Part shown: one piece after another, positions 1 through 10,425 of the stretch
How the letters are laid out: every line of letters starts with the position of its first letter
Position numbering within the stretch: position 1 is the stretch's first letter
From: Amborella trichopoda
Taxonomy: Eukaryota; Streptophyta; Magnoliopsida; Amborellales; Amborellaceae
Assembly (NCBI RefSeq): GCF_000471905.2
Contig: NW_006498102.1
Span: 1,314,161-1,378,160 of the forward strand
Reading direction: 5' to 3'
DNA length: 64,000 nt
Program-made: the position numbers and the translations under genes
The notes under the pieces: model-generated
Database searches by the model: none
Told to the model about the DNA's origin: nothing
What the model saw: only the letters and a program-made list of their open reading frames with translations

Positions 1-444
1 ATTATTGAATATTTTAGGATTCTCAACCTCTAAAATTCTTATTGAAGATGACTTCTCTCTCTAACAATTTTGGTTTTAGTAGAGAAACATGCGTAAACGG
101 TTTGTGTTTGATGAAAATTTAAATGTTGTTTCCTCGAGTGTAGAATTTTAAATGCATTAATATTTTTTTTATATTTATATATTATATATTGTTTTCATAT
201 AGTTTTTGAAAATATCAATTAATTATGTTCATATAGTGTTTTCACTTTTAACAAATATCAATCGCAATATTTTTGTGTACTACGTGAAAGAATATGTCGT
301 AGTTGAGAAGATGAAATTGTTACGAATTGTAAATTTGGAGACGCATTTGGTTGTATAAAAGACATTGCTTCTCCTTCTTAAACGTGATTGGTGTGCATGG
401 CTAAGCTTTGGCGTACAGTGGGGGTGTATCATGCCATTGTTTTT
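1..444. other. AT-rich stretch without recognisable gene
   Basis: Low-complexity AT-rich DNA. No reading frame, transposon terminus or RNA motif was recognised here. Confidence 0.5.
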
Positions 445-662
445 TACACGTGGAAGGACAAGGGATGGGCGAGTAACTATTTAGGGTGTATTTTACCGAA
501 TTTCTTACATGGGGAAGGGATAAGACATGGGCTAGCAACTATTTAATTTCAAAAAGACAAGGAAGGGACGAAGGATGGGATTTCGAAAAGAAGACGGTAC
601 TATTTACATGTGGAAGGGACAGGAGGTGGACTAGTTAACAAGTACTATTTAATTTCATAAGG
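445..662. repeat. Imperfect tandem repeat, about three units
   Basis: Three degraded copies of one unit can be seen, beginning near 445, 506 and 606. Each reads roughly ACATGTGGAAGGGACAAGG, then ATGGGCTAGTAACTATTTAATTT. The outer copies are 50-57 bp, with a shorter degenerate copy between them. No coding potential is evident. Confidence 0.6.
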
Positions 663-1140
663 ATAAAAATAAAAGGAAAAATCATTTAAAAATGCTTTTA
701 AAATACAAAAGGACAAATTGGTAGGGACTAGCCTAAACCGGCCGGTTATTGGAGACGCAACTGGTTCCCAATATATTATAGAAACCAAGTCGTTCAGGAA
801 GGAATTATGATTTGGATTGGACGATTTCAATCTGGATCACCGATTTTTCAAACACCGATTTCAACTATTTAATATTTTACACTTTTCAGCTATTCCAACT
901 CATGGATGTTTTTAATGGCCAGGGCATTTTAAAATTAAATAAAAAATAATTACATTAATAAATAATAAAATATTAATAATTTTGATAAATTCCTTTTTCT
1001 TTTTGTAAATGCTATTGTCATAGGGCCTCTTATGAGACCAAAAGGGATTATATCATATTATCGGCCGTGTTCTCCTATGACTCATAGGCTATGAGACTAA
1101 ATACCACGTGTTCATTTACATTCTTTATGAAATTCATCTA

Positions 1141-2722
1141 GGAAAGCTAATTTTCAAGCCTAAGTCAAATAAAGGGCGTTGAACTTTTGTACATATCCTA
1201 CCATAATATTTTTAGTATCGTACCCTAAACTTCAATATTATTTTTTTTGTATTTACGCTCTCAATCAAAAAAAAAAAGGACTAAAATGTTATTTCCCTTT
1301 CTCTCTACCTGCCCTCTCTCTTCTGCTTTTTTCTCTCTACATAGCCAGAAATCTACTCTTTTCTTATTCTCTTACGTCTTCTCTCTACCCATCCTCTCTC
1401 TCTCTCTACCCACCCCAGTGTTTGCAAAATTGAACCGAAACAATTAACTAGACATGGGGTCAGAAGCGGTTTAACCGACTTAATCGGTAAACCGGCTGAT
1501 TCAACCGTGCTAACAGGGCAAATCTTGGGTGGCCAAAAAATTGTTGAAAAAAATAAAAAACATGCAAAAAAAATCTACTAAAATATGAAAAGTATAAAAA
1601 TAATGATTAAAACAAAACGCATTCAAATCAAGTTGAAAATTAATGAAAAACATGGATTTTAAAAGTGAGTATTAATGACCAAAACAGTTAAAAAAATATT
1701 AAAAAATGTATTAGAAATCAAATTCCTTATTTTTAGGATTTTATATACATTTTTTTGAATTTTTATTTTTAAAATATCGGCCGATCACCAAAACCGGAAT
1801 CGACAAGGGGCCGGTTCCGATCTAACTCGGCGGTTACCGGTTAGATCGCCCGGTTTTTCTAACAATGACCCGCCCTCTATCTATCTATGTTCCTCTCTCT
1901 ACCTGCTTTCTCTCTTTCTCTCTACCTGCTTTCCTCTTTTTCTCTATCTGCCCTCTCTTTTTCTCTCTCTATCGCCATCTCTCTCTACCCTCCCTCTCTC
2001 TCGCCTCTCTTTTTCTCTCTCTATTCGTCATGTCTCTTTACCCATCCTTTCTCTCCTCTCTCTTTCTCTCTACCCACCCTCTCTCTATCTTCTCTCTATT
2101 TCTCTCTCTACCCGCTGTCTCTCACTCTAGAGTTTGCAGGTCTCCAAGCTTTGAGAGTTGCAGGGACAGACGTCCAGAGAGCCTGTTTTTAGAGAGATCA
2201 AGAGCTTGAAGGTTCGAAACCTTGTCCAAACTTGCCGAAATCTTGCCCTTTAATTGGTTATTGGATAAATATATATATAAGTAAGAGAACTGATATTGCC
2301 TAAACTGTCTGGAATATCACAAGAAAGCATGTTATTTTCAAGAATCAGTCTTTGAATATTACCCATCCTTCCAATTGATTCAAGCAAAGAGCCAGAGAAT
2401 TGATTATCGGAGGTACCAAATTTTCAGAGAACCCATCTCTCCAATGGAGCTAGGGATTTTCCCTCTAAGTTTGTTGGAGCAAGATTTTATAGCTTTCTAA
2501 TAGAGAAAGGATGAAGCCCGAAAGCTTGTTTTCAGATAAGTCTATGTATTTAGGTGCCCAATTCCAAAAGAATTTCACCCAAAAAATGGTTTTCATGGAG
2601 ATCGCCCCAAAGAGAGATTTGAGGTTCTTGAGATCAAGAAGCTGCAAATAAGAGAGGTTAGAGAGTAGCTGCAAAAAAAAAAAATCAGTTCGACCGCAAA
2701 GAGAGAAAAAGAGAGGGGGCTG

Positions 2723-2756
<34 letters not shown>

Positions 2757-3103
2757 GAGAGAGAGGGTCGGTAGAAAGAGAGAGAAAGAGAGAGGAGGAG
2801 AGAGACAGAGGGCGAGTAGATAGAGAGGGCGATGGAGAAAGAAAAAGAGAGAGAGGGCACGTAGAAAAAGAGATAGGGTGGATAGAGAGAGAATAAAAAG
2901 GTGACATGTCAAATATTTTCAGCCATGTAGAGAGAGAAAGAGAGAAGGTGGGTATAGAGAGAAGAATGACATTTTAGTTCTAATTTTTTTGACTTTTTGA
3001 CTGGGGTAAATACAAAACAATGTTGGGTTTAGGGTGACGTACTAAAAGTATTAGAGAGTAGGATGTCTACTAAGTTCATTTTGGTGGTACCTATAATTTT
3101 CCC
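1141..3103. mobile_element. Foldback-type DNA transposon FB1 (long terminal inverted repeats)
   Basis: The first ~160 bases are an imperfect inverted copy of the last ~150. Landmarks are TGAACTT, ATCCTAC, TTTTAGTA, ACCCTAAAC, GTATTTAC and ACTAAAATGT on the + strand from 1180 to 1290; the same words appear in order in the reverse complement of 3080-2965. Inside each arm lies a mirrored microsatellite, CT-rich (TCTCTCTACCC) on the left and GA-rich on the right. No transposase was recognised, so it is non-autonomous. I could not find a target-site duplication at the estimated ends. An hAT-type element (1426-1867) sits inside the left arm. Confidence 0.65.
1426..1867. mobile_element. hAT-type miniature element h1 (442 bp) with 8-bp TSD
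   Basis: The ends are CAGTGTTTGCAAAA and, reading inward from the other side, CATTGTTAGAAAAA. The flanking octamers are ACCCACCC (1418-1425) and ACCCGCCC (1868-1875), 7 of 8 identical. An 8-bp TSD with CA(G/A)TG termini is the hAT superfamily signature. Internal AACCGG/CCGGTT-rich segments and a GACATGGGG word recur in inverted orientation in the element at 5792-6271, so the two are copies of one family. It is too short for a transposase and is therefore non-autonomous. Confidence 0.75.
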
Positions 3104-3237
3104 TATTTTAAGGCCCTTATAAAGGTGTCACTCATTACCGTAATTAATGGTCAGAGTGGGTTTTAATAAAATTTTTGTTATGAGCCAACAACAGCACTGC
3201 ATTGACGAACATAAATGTTTGATATGTAAATATGTAA

Positions 3238-5158
3238 GGAAAAAGTTTATAGGGAAAATATCTCCATACCCCTTATTTTTAAGTTTCATTTTTTTATAAA
3301 CCCAAGGTTTTTAAAAACCTATCTTCTAGCCCCCCGACTAACTTTACCTACTTTAAATCTATTTTTAGCCCAAACAAATATGAAAAAGACATGCTCTTTA
3401 AACTCTATTTTTCTCTCTCTTCATATTCCCCAAACTTCTCTCTTTGTCTCTCTCCACTTTCCCCAAACCCCTTCTCTCTCTTTCCGTATTTTCCTTCAGT
3501 CTCTCTCTCCCTAGTCTCCTAAACCATAGCTCTATGTTTTTGAGGTTTGGAGTTTTGAAAAAAACCAGTGCTTCTAAAGCTTATGGGGCTAGAAGAACCA
3601 ATTTCAGGGGAAAATGCTAGAGGCTTAGGCTTGCCATTGGGGCCCTCAATCCATTAACCAAAAACTAGAAAATTTATAGGCTCGAATAGTGTAATTTTTT
3701 TGTGACTTTTAAACAATTGATCAACATATTAGAAAGAGGGGAAAATGTGCTTGATTTTCTAGGAGATTGTTCTCAGAAACTAGTGGCCGTTTTGCCCACT
3801 TTCTCTTCTTCATTTTAGAGAAATTTGTTGCCACCTACCATTTTTGTGAGAATCACATGTCAATTTCTAATTTTCATGCCCTAAAACTTTACTTTGTATC
3901 TCTCTATAACCTTTTTCCGGCAAAAAGATACTCGAAAAAAGAGCATGTGTTCCAACTTTCTCGCTCTACCTCCTTAGTTCCAATTCTTTCTCTCTCTAGC
4001 TCCTTTGTTCCAAGAAGTCTCTCAAGTTTGATAGTGGTTCTCTTCTTGGCTGCTATTATTGTATGAAGACTGATAGTTCCTCCATTGATGATGCAATCAT
4101 GGCATGAAAAAATCGATAGAATTATGGCATTGGTTTCCCTTTGAAAACATAGCAAAACCTGAAGCACTACGAATCTAACACACAAAGCTTTTTCTCCGGC
4201 TCTGAAACCCTAACCATTGAAGCTCGTTAGTGGAGCTCTAAAATGGGATTAATTGTGAAGAAACTCCATTCGACAAGCTCTCCTCTTGAAAACCAGCTGC
4301 AATGGTTAGGATTTCAAAGCAAGGGGTGGTGGTCGGGTACAGGGTGGAGGGGGAAGCCTGACTAGAGAGAGCGAGAGAGGGGGGAGCCTGACCAGATAGA
4401 GAGAGCTTATTGTCCGAAAAAGAGAGAGATAGAGAGAGAGAAAGTGTGTGCGTGTGTGTTGTAGGTGGTAGCTTTTGTGGCAATTGAAGGCCGCGTTCCT
4501 GGGCGGAGAGAGAGAGATGGAGAGGATGGGAAACGAAGAAGAGAGATAGATAAAGAGTTGGAGGAGATAGAGAGAGAGAGAGAGAGGGGTTGGGGAGGCT
4601 GATGGGGAGAGAGAGAAAGGGAAACATGTCAAGAGAGAAAGGTTTAGAAATAGTATCTTTTTAAATTTGTTTGGGCTAAAAAATTTGGTAAAAAAGAATA
4701 TAGTATGTCCTGGGGATTAGAAGATATAATAGAGTGAATTTTATGCAGTAAGAAGGTTTTGCAACCTCAGGTCTATGGAGGAATGAAAGTTAAAAATAGG
4801 GTCTATAGAGATATTTTCCCCAAGTTTATATAAAGTTGCAACTTTAAAGTGTAAAATTAAAGATTCAAATAAAAAATCCATCGGAAAAAGGTTGTTTTAA
4901 TGTTGAAAAACTCTCCAATTGTTGATTTCGACGTCAATATGTATCTTGCAACACATTAACTAGAATGTCCATTTATATATGTTTATAGATGTAGTTGATT
5001 TTAACCATTTTTCGAGTTTAAGGTATAATAATTAGATATAAAAATATATTTTGAGATAATCCTAAGAATGTTTTACACCAAAATTACATGTATGATAAAA
5101 TTTGGAGGTGCGCCTTAATTGGATTGTTTAAGGTTGCAACTTTATAGAAACCACACCC
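3238..5158. mobile_element. Mutator-type miniature element M1, split by FB2
   Basis: The element begins GGAAAAAAGTTTATA (3238) and ends AGAAACCACACCC (5158). It is flanked by AATATGTAA (3229-3237) and AATATCTAA (5159-5167), an 8/9 match. Nine-base duplications are typical of Mutator-like elements. The body is interrupted after 15 bp by FB2 (3253-4821). Without that insert it is about 340 bp and has the palindrome-like subterminal block around TAAGGTTGCAACTTTA shared by M3, M4 and M5. No transposase is present. Confidence 0.75.
3253..4821. mobile_element. Foldback-type DNA transposon FB2 with perfect 9-bp TSD
   Basis: The ends are GGGAAAATATCTC and GAGATATTTTCCCC. The target duplication AAGTTTATA is perfect at 3244-3252 and 4822-4830. 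The terminal inverted repeats run ~170 bp; shared words include TATTTTTAA, CTTTCATT and TTTTTAGCCCAAACAAAT, the last at 3362-3382 and inverted at 4665-4682. As in FB1, the arms continue into mirrored CT-rich (left) and GA-rich (right) microsatellite. The centre (3540-4300) has no recognised coding sequence. The 9-bp TSD argues for Mutator-type mobilisation. The host is the first 15 bp of element M1. Confidence 0.8.
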
Positions 5159-5232
5159 AATATCTAATGGTGTAACGAATAATGCAATGGACTTATTTTA
5201 ATACAAGACCTATTCTTAAAGGAAAAAGTTTA

Positions 5233-5537
5233 GGCAAATTGTTTTATGCAGGCTGGACCGCAATTTTCTACAATATGCGGTCCAGAGGTATAAAGCATCC
5301 ATCGTAAAGATGGATGCAAATATGTGGTCCATCTAAAAACAAGTGCTACTAACGGTCTAAATGTTTTCTTAAAATAATTATTATTTCTAGATTTTATTTT
5401 ATTTTCTATATTCATGATGTCCATGTTAAAGATTACATATTCTCCAAAAATTAGGATCAAATTATATTTAAAAAATATATCTATTGCCAAGCCCGCATTT
5501 CTACAATATGCGGGCTAGCAGCATAGAAACCATGTCC
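5233..5537. mobile_element. Hairpin-bearing miniature element HP1 (305 bp), perfect 9-bp TSD
   Basis: It is flanked by AAAAGTTTA at 5224-5232 and 5538-5546. Three strong stem-loops are visible: GGACCGCA (5255-5262) with TGCGGTCC (5276-5283); GCATCCATC (5295-5303) with GATGGATGC (5309-5317); and AGCCCGCA (5490-5497) with TGCGGGCT (5509-5516). The first and third lie near the two ends and share the loop core CTACAATA. A second copy lies at about 63690-63925. No protein is encoded. Confidence 0.75.
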
Positions 5538-5791
5538 AAAAGTTTATGTAAGGTGTGAAGATTCATAGACATGAAAGAAAATAGATTTCTAGTACTAAAA
5601 ATAGTTCATCTTCTAACACATTATCTAGACCGTTCATTTTCAAGAATTTCAAGTGTGTATAGATCTGTTGGATCATCACAATTTTTGGAATTTTAAGTTT
5701 CATAATTGGGGGAATAATAGATTTGCATATCATCACAAGGCATTGTAGCACCGAAACTACATGTTTGGCGTTGTTTTGAGGTGCTTCTTAC

Positions 5792-6271
5792 CAGTGTAGG
5801 AAAAATCAAGTGGTTCAAATTTCAACCACGTGGTTAGATCGAAACCGGCATATTAGTCGGTTTTGGAGAACCGACCAGATATTTTTTAAAAAAATCAAAA
5901 AAATAAAAAATAAAAAAAAATAAGGGATTTGTTTGTAATGTATTGTTTAATGATTTTCATCATTTTGGCAAAGATTGAAAATTATTTTGGTTACTAATAA
6001 TTTTTTTTACAGTTTTCCATTTTTTTAAATTGTTTTTCAAAAATAACTCTGGGCACAAATCAATTCTTTAAAATCCATTTTTTTTTCTTAATTTTCAACT
6101 TTATTTGGATGTGTTTTGTTTAATTATGTTTTAAATATGCTTTTCATATTTCATTAGAGTTTTTTTTTTAACGTTTTTATTTTACTACCGAGGACTTGCT
6201 CAGTTAGGCTGGTTGAACCGCTTTCGGCCCCATGTCCAGTTAACCATACCGATTTGATTTTTCCTACATTG
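5792..6271. mobile_element. hAT-type miniature element h2 (480 bp) with 8-bp TSD
   Basis: The terminal inverted repeats are CAGTGTAGGAAAAATCAA at the left and CAATGTAGGAAAAATCAA reading in from the right. The flanks are CTTCTTAC (5784-5791) and CTCCTTAC (6272-6279), 7/8 identical. The internal sequence has GGTT/AACC-rich ends and an AT-rich core with long A and T runs. A segment near the right end is the inverted relative of h1 (CGGTTCAACC, GACATGGGG). Confidence 0.8.
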
Positions 6272-6319
6272 CTCCTTACTTCAATAGTATAAAGTTGACA
6301 CCTTATACGAACCTCACGC

Positions 6320-6596
6320 ATTCTTAAAACGAAAAGTATCCCAACCGGGTGGGTGGAGGGCTACACCAATGGTTGAGATTTTAGAATGCCAAATCCAGCG
6401 GCTAAAATTATTCTCTGATTTTCTTTTTTATTTTTATTGAAATGAGATATTTATCTGAATTTTGGGGTGTAGATGTATTTTTATAGTGTTATGTTAGGGT
6501 AGTCATATATATGGGCATTTATTTAATATATTCAATATTTTTGGACACTTGATATCCTTACCCTACTATAGGAAATGGTCGAAAGTAATAAGAGAA
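6320..6596. other. Non-coding spacer
   Basis: AT-rich sequence between element M2 and the RTE fragment. Nothing recognisable was seen. Confidence 0.4.
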
Positions 6597-6774
6597 AATA
6601 TGGGAACTTATGACCTTATTGTGGGAATATGGGAACTTATGACCTTATTGTGGGTATGGCCCTTATGACCTTATTATGGGTATGGCCCTTGATAGAACAG
6701 AATGGGAGATTAGGATTCATGTAACCGACCCCACCCCAAATAGTTGGAAAAATGCTCTAATGATGATGATGATA
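6597..6774 (+). mobile_element. RTE-type LINE 3' tail fragment
   Basis: The sequence from about 6670 reads as the end of a plant RTE reverse-transcriptase protein (Leu-Asp-Arg-x-Glu-Trp, then Ile-His/Arg-Val-x-Asp-Pro). It ends in the TGATGATGATGATG tail that RTE elements carry instead of poly(A). The longer fragment at 17690-18152 gives the same words. The upstream part has a small local duplication: AACTTATGACCTTATT occurs twice (from about 6605 and 6633) and a third, shorter match follows. Confidence 0.7.
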
Positions 6775-6787
6775 CCCTTAGCCTACC

Positions 6788-8497
6788 TTTTTTTTTTTTG
6801 ACAAGAGTATTTAACTTTTATTGGAAGAAATAGGAGAACAATACATCACTTACAACAAATCAGAAGAAATAACTAGAGAATTAAGACACACTCCTTTGCC
6901 AAGCCACCTGCAACCCCGTTTGCTTCCCATAAAATATGTTGGAAAGTAACCTCCCGAAAAGAGAGAAAATCCATAACCTTTAGAGATCTTAATCTCCAAG
7001 GAGGTTTAGAGATAACAAAACACTAGTTAATAACATTAAGAGTATCCCCTTCATATAATCAAAGATTCCCCTATTCGTTTCTCTGTCCAAATCCTTAACC
7101 CTTGTGACAATCCCTCCAACTCAGCATGATTGGCAGTTGTTACACCACATTGGCCAACATAACAAAAAAGAATAGCACCTATATTGTCTCTAAAAACCCC
7201 CCCAAAACTAACATTACATGGGTTTCCAAAAGAAGAGCCATCAAAATTTAAACTTGTAGCTACCCAAAGGCGGAGGAACCCAACTCAATCTTGCTCTCTG
7301 TTTCAAAAATCGACACTTAATCAAAATTTCCAAATTATTGAAAACATCGACTTTAGAAATTATGTGATCTTGAGCCAATTCCGCACTGTATAAAGAATTT
7401 TATATTTGAGTTCCTGAACCTCCAAAACCATAAAAAACTCTTATATTTCTTTCCAACCATAATTCCCAAATAATGGCACCCCTCATAATATTCCAAATTA
7501 TTATACCAATTTTAGGAAGGCCAACCAAAGAGAAGTGCTTCAAAAAATGAATCACAGAATCAGGCATAATCATGGAGACCCCTATTTTCTGTAAAGCCCA
7601 TTGCCAAATGTGAAAAGAAAATGGGTAAAACAGAAACAGATGAGCACATGATTCTTCATCTTTTTTACAAAACAATCAAACATTAACTAAAATCTTCCCC
7701 ATTTTTATCCAGCTATCCACAATTAGCACCTTACCTTGTAGCATACCCCAAATAAAACATTTAACTTTGAGAGAAATCTTCCACTTCCAAATATCCTGAA
7801 GCTCTGATAGGCTCCATCTAATTCAATCATGAAAATGCAGTGAATAGACTGAGCACACTGAAAATATACCATCTACTTTAGGTTCCCATACAGCTTTATC
7901 CTCTGCCCCTGGAGGCAAATAAACATATGCGAAAATGTTGAGAAGGCCCGCAATTTGATTCGCCACCTCCTCAGGAACTCGATTATACTTGCAAGTAATG
8001 TTCTAAATATTAGAAATCTCAATATTTACACCCACTTCATTTACCCTAGTCAATACATTCGAGCATTTGGTAAACAAATATGGGTATGTATATTTTAGAG
8101 CATTATCAAAGACCCATTTCTGATGCCAAAAGAGAACCCCATCTCCTTAACCAACATTCCAACGAATCAACCTAGCCATAAATATACGCATAGAGACGAT
8201 AGTTTTGCACACATACGATTGACTGCTGCCACCCCTACCCCTTGCAATCAAATAATTCAATGGATCCACCCCATACTTAGCACTTAGAGATTGTTTCCAA
8301 AGGAAATTATCATGCCCCAGAAACTGCCACCACCACTTTGCAATAAGTAGTGGATTCATAAGCTTTAACTGGCGAATCCCTAACCCTCCTTCACTTTTAG
8401 GTGAGCACACCTCTTCCCAACTACGAAGATGAAACCTCCTTTGTTCACCCACTGATCCCCATAGAAAATTCCTCATTAGCCGTTCAATCTTTTAACC
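6788..8497 (-). mobile_element. L1-type LINE-1, 3' half: reverse-transcriptase tail, zinc-binding region, RNase H (decayed)
   Basis: On the - strand this is the 3' half of a plant L1 LINE. The + strand starts with a run of 12 T (6788-6799), which is the element's poly(A). Above it lie an RNase H segment (Leu-Asn-Phe-Asp-Gly-Ser-Ser-Phe-Gly-Asn-Pro near 7240) and a zinc-binding RT-associated domain near 7400-7675 (Cys...Cys-Ala-His-Leu-Phe, then Trp-Leu-Glu-Arg-Asn). The post-RT segment at 8147-8480 contains Met-Arg-Asn-Phe-Leu-Trp-Gly and the Gly-Gly-Leu-Gly-Ile-Arg-x-Leu motif. Stops and frameshifts make it a dead copy. It continues at 11877. Confidence 0.85.
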
Positions 8498-9354
8498 ATA
8501 TTAGAGGGTGGTTAGGTGCCTCGATCTTGCCCTTCATATCTGGATGATGAGGCGGCACGCATCTTTGGTTTCAAGGGAACCTGAGACTTTGAAGTCGCTC
8601 TCTCGAGAACCTTGCTAAAAAACAAGGGCAGGTAGACCAACCAATGAGAGAGGAATTTAAAGTGGGTTCGAGACTTACTCGGGCTGACTCGCGTGGGCGC
8701 CCTCTTAGATCAAGAAGAAAGCCCCCCAGTCGTAAAACTATTTCGGAATCGCCTCCCTTGCCCTGTATTCTCTTGTTTCTGCAATCACACACACATGGTA
8801 AATGTTACAAGATAAGTGGGTCAAGGGACCCCACCTTGCCTTTCGGGAACGTACACGAATGTGCACATTCAAAAAGAGGAAGAGAAGAAAGATTGGGGTT
8901 AGAAGAATTTGACCAGACGGTGAGACCGACACAGTGACTAAACTAGTAAGTAATTGACCTGGCCTAGCAGTAAAATGAGTTCAATAACTCAGACCGGCTC
9001 AACAGAATTACTACTAGACGACAATACCAATACCGACTAGCTAAATACAATGGCTAGTCTGTCATGGCAATAAAACGGGCATTGTAACTATGACTGACAC
9101 AACGACATTACGGGAAACGACAAGACTACGATGGAAGGCTTGTCTTGACTTCTCTTGGTCAAAGGAAAGGGTAAGAGAAAGAAAGAAGAAAAACATGAAG
9201 ATAGGGAGAAAAGAAGAAGAACAAGAAGAAAAGAAGAGAAAAGAGAAGAAGAACAGAGTAAGAGGGAAAACAATGAGAGAATGAGAAGACAGAGAAGGGA
9301 AGGAAAGGAGAAGGTACACAGACAACAATGAAATGGGGAGAGAGAAGACTCAGA

Positions 9355-10045
9355 CGGCAATGGCTTCCGCCGCCTGTGACTTGAGGAAGAAGAATGAGGA
9401 GGAAACACATGCAGCAACAGGCTTTCGCCGACTGTGACATGAGAAAGAAGTGGATGAAACTCAAGCGGCGATGGTCCTCCGCCGACCTTGACATAAGAAG
9501 AGAAGAGAGAGAAAGAACTCATGCAACGACGTGCTTCCGTCGTCTGTGACAAAAGAGAGAGAGAATGAATACATGCGGCAATAGGCTGGCATCGACTAGA
9601 TCAAAAGAAGGCTTGCACTAGCTGTGTCAGAAGAAAGAGAAGAGAGAAAGAACACATGCGGCGATAGGCTTCCGCCATTTGTGATAGAAGAACAAGGATG
9701 GAAAATACAAGCGGTGCTAGGCTTGCGTCGACTGTGACAAAAGAGAAGAAAGAGAGGGAAAACATAGGCGGCGATAGGCTTGCGTTGTCTGTGACAAAGG
9801 AGAAGAAAGAGAGAGAAACACATACGGCGATATGCTTACGTTGTCTATGACCGAAGAGAAGAAAGAGAGAAAAAGCATAGGTGGAGATAGGCTTGTGCTA
9901 TCTGTGACAGAAGAGAAGAAAGAGAGAGAAAGCACAGTTGGCGATAGGCGTGTGCCATTTGTGATAGAAGAGAAGAAAGAGAGAGAAAGTATAGACGACG
10001 ATAGGCTTGCACTGTCTGTGACAGAAAAGAAGAAAGAGAGAGAAC
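9355..10045. repeat. Minisatellite, about 13 units of about 57 bp
   Basis: Each unit reads roughly CGGCGATAGGCTTGCGTCG, then TCTGTGACAGAAGAG, then AAGAAAGAGAGAGAAAGCAC. Units in the right half (9717-10045) are most alike; those on the left are shortened or degenerate. At 57 bp (19 codons) the repeat keeps frame, so the + strand reads Val-Thr-Glu-Glu-Lys-Lys-Glu-Arg-Glu-Ser repeatedly over 9832-10050 and the - strand reads Leu-Ser-Phe-Phe-Ser-Ser-Val-Thr-Asp repeatedly. This is most likely a by-product of the period rather than a gene. Confidence 0.8.
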
Positions 10046-10102
10046 TTTGATAGAGGCCCGGCCTGCCACTCGGGCTGAGGCCCGGCTCACTATTCATGTC
10101 TC

Positions 10103-10425
10103 ATGAACAGGAAGGCATCATACCAGACGATAGATCCGCCATCTGTGAATGGAGAAAGAAAGAAAAGGGGAAAAGAGAGACATGATAGACCAGAGGAGGA
10201 CGAGAGAGAAAAAGATAAAGATGAAAGCAGGAAAGAGAAAGGGAGAGATGAGAGAGAAAAGAAGAGAGAGAAAAAAAGAGATATAGATGAGAGAAAAAAG
10301 AGGAGAGAGAAAGAGATATAGAGATGAGAGAGAAAGAGAGATAGAGATGATAAAGAAAAGAGTAGGAGAGAGAAAAAGAGATAGAGATGATAAAAAAGAG
10401 GAGGAGAGAGAAAATATCGTATCAA
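10103..10425. repeat. GA-rich low-complexity tract
   Basis: A degenerate purine run on the + strand built from AGAGAGAAAAAGAGATAGAGATGA-type words, about 25-30 bp each. It gives long but meaningless open frames on both strands. Confidence 0.8.

Larger units (their letters stand above)
5221..6319. mobile_element. Mutator-type miniature element M2, split by two later insertions
   Basis: It begins GGAAAAAGTTTA (5221) and ends GAACCTCACGC (6319). A perfect 9-bp duplication ATTCTTAAA lies at 5212-5220 and 6320-6328. It belongs to the same broad family as M1, M3, M4 and M5 because its ends match GTTTATGTAAGG / GTTCGTATAAGG. Two younger elements lie inside it: a hairpin element at 5233-5537 and an hAT element at 5792-6271. 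With both removed, about 310 bp of original element remains. Confidence 0.75.

Noticed and set aside
1179..4632. Several open frames of 60-130 codons rich in Ser, Leu and Phe on both strands
   Set aside because: They are translations of CT/GA microsatellite inside FB1 and FB2, open only because the repeats lack stop codons.
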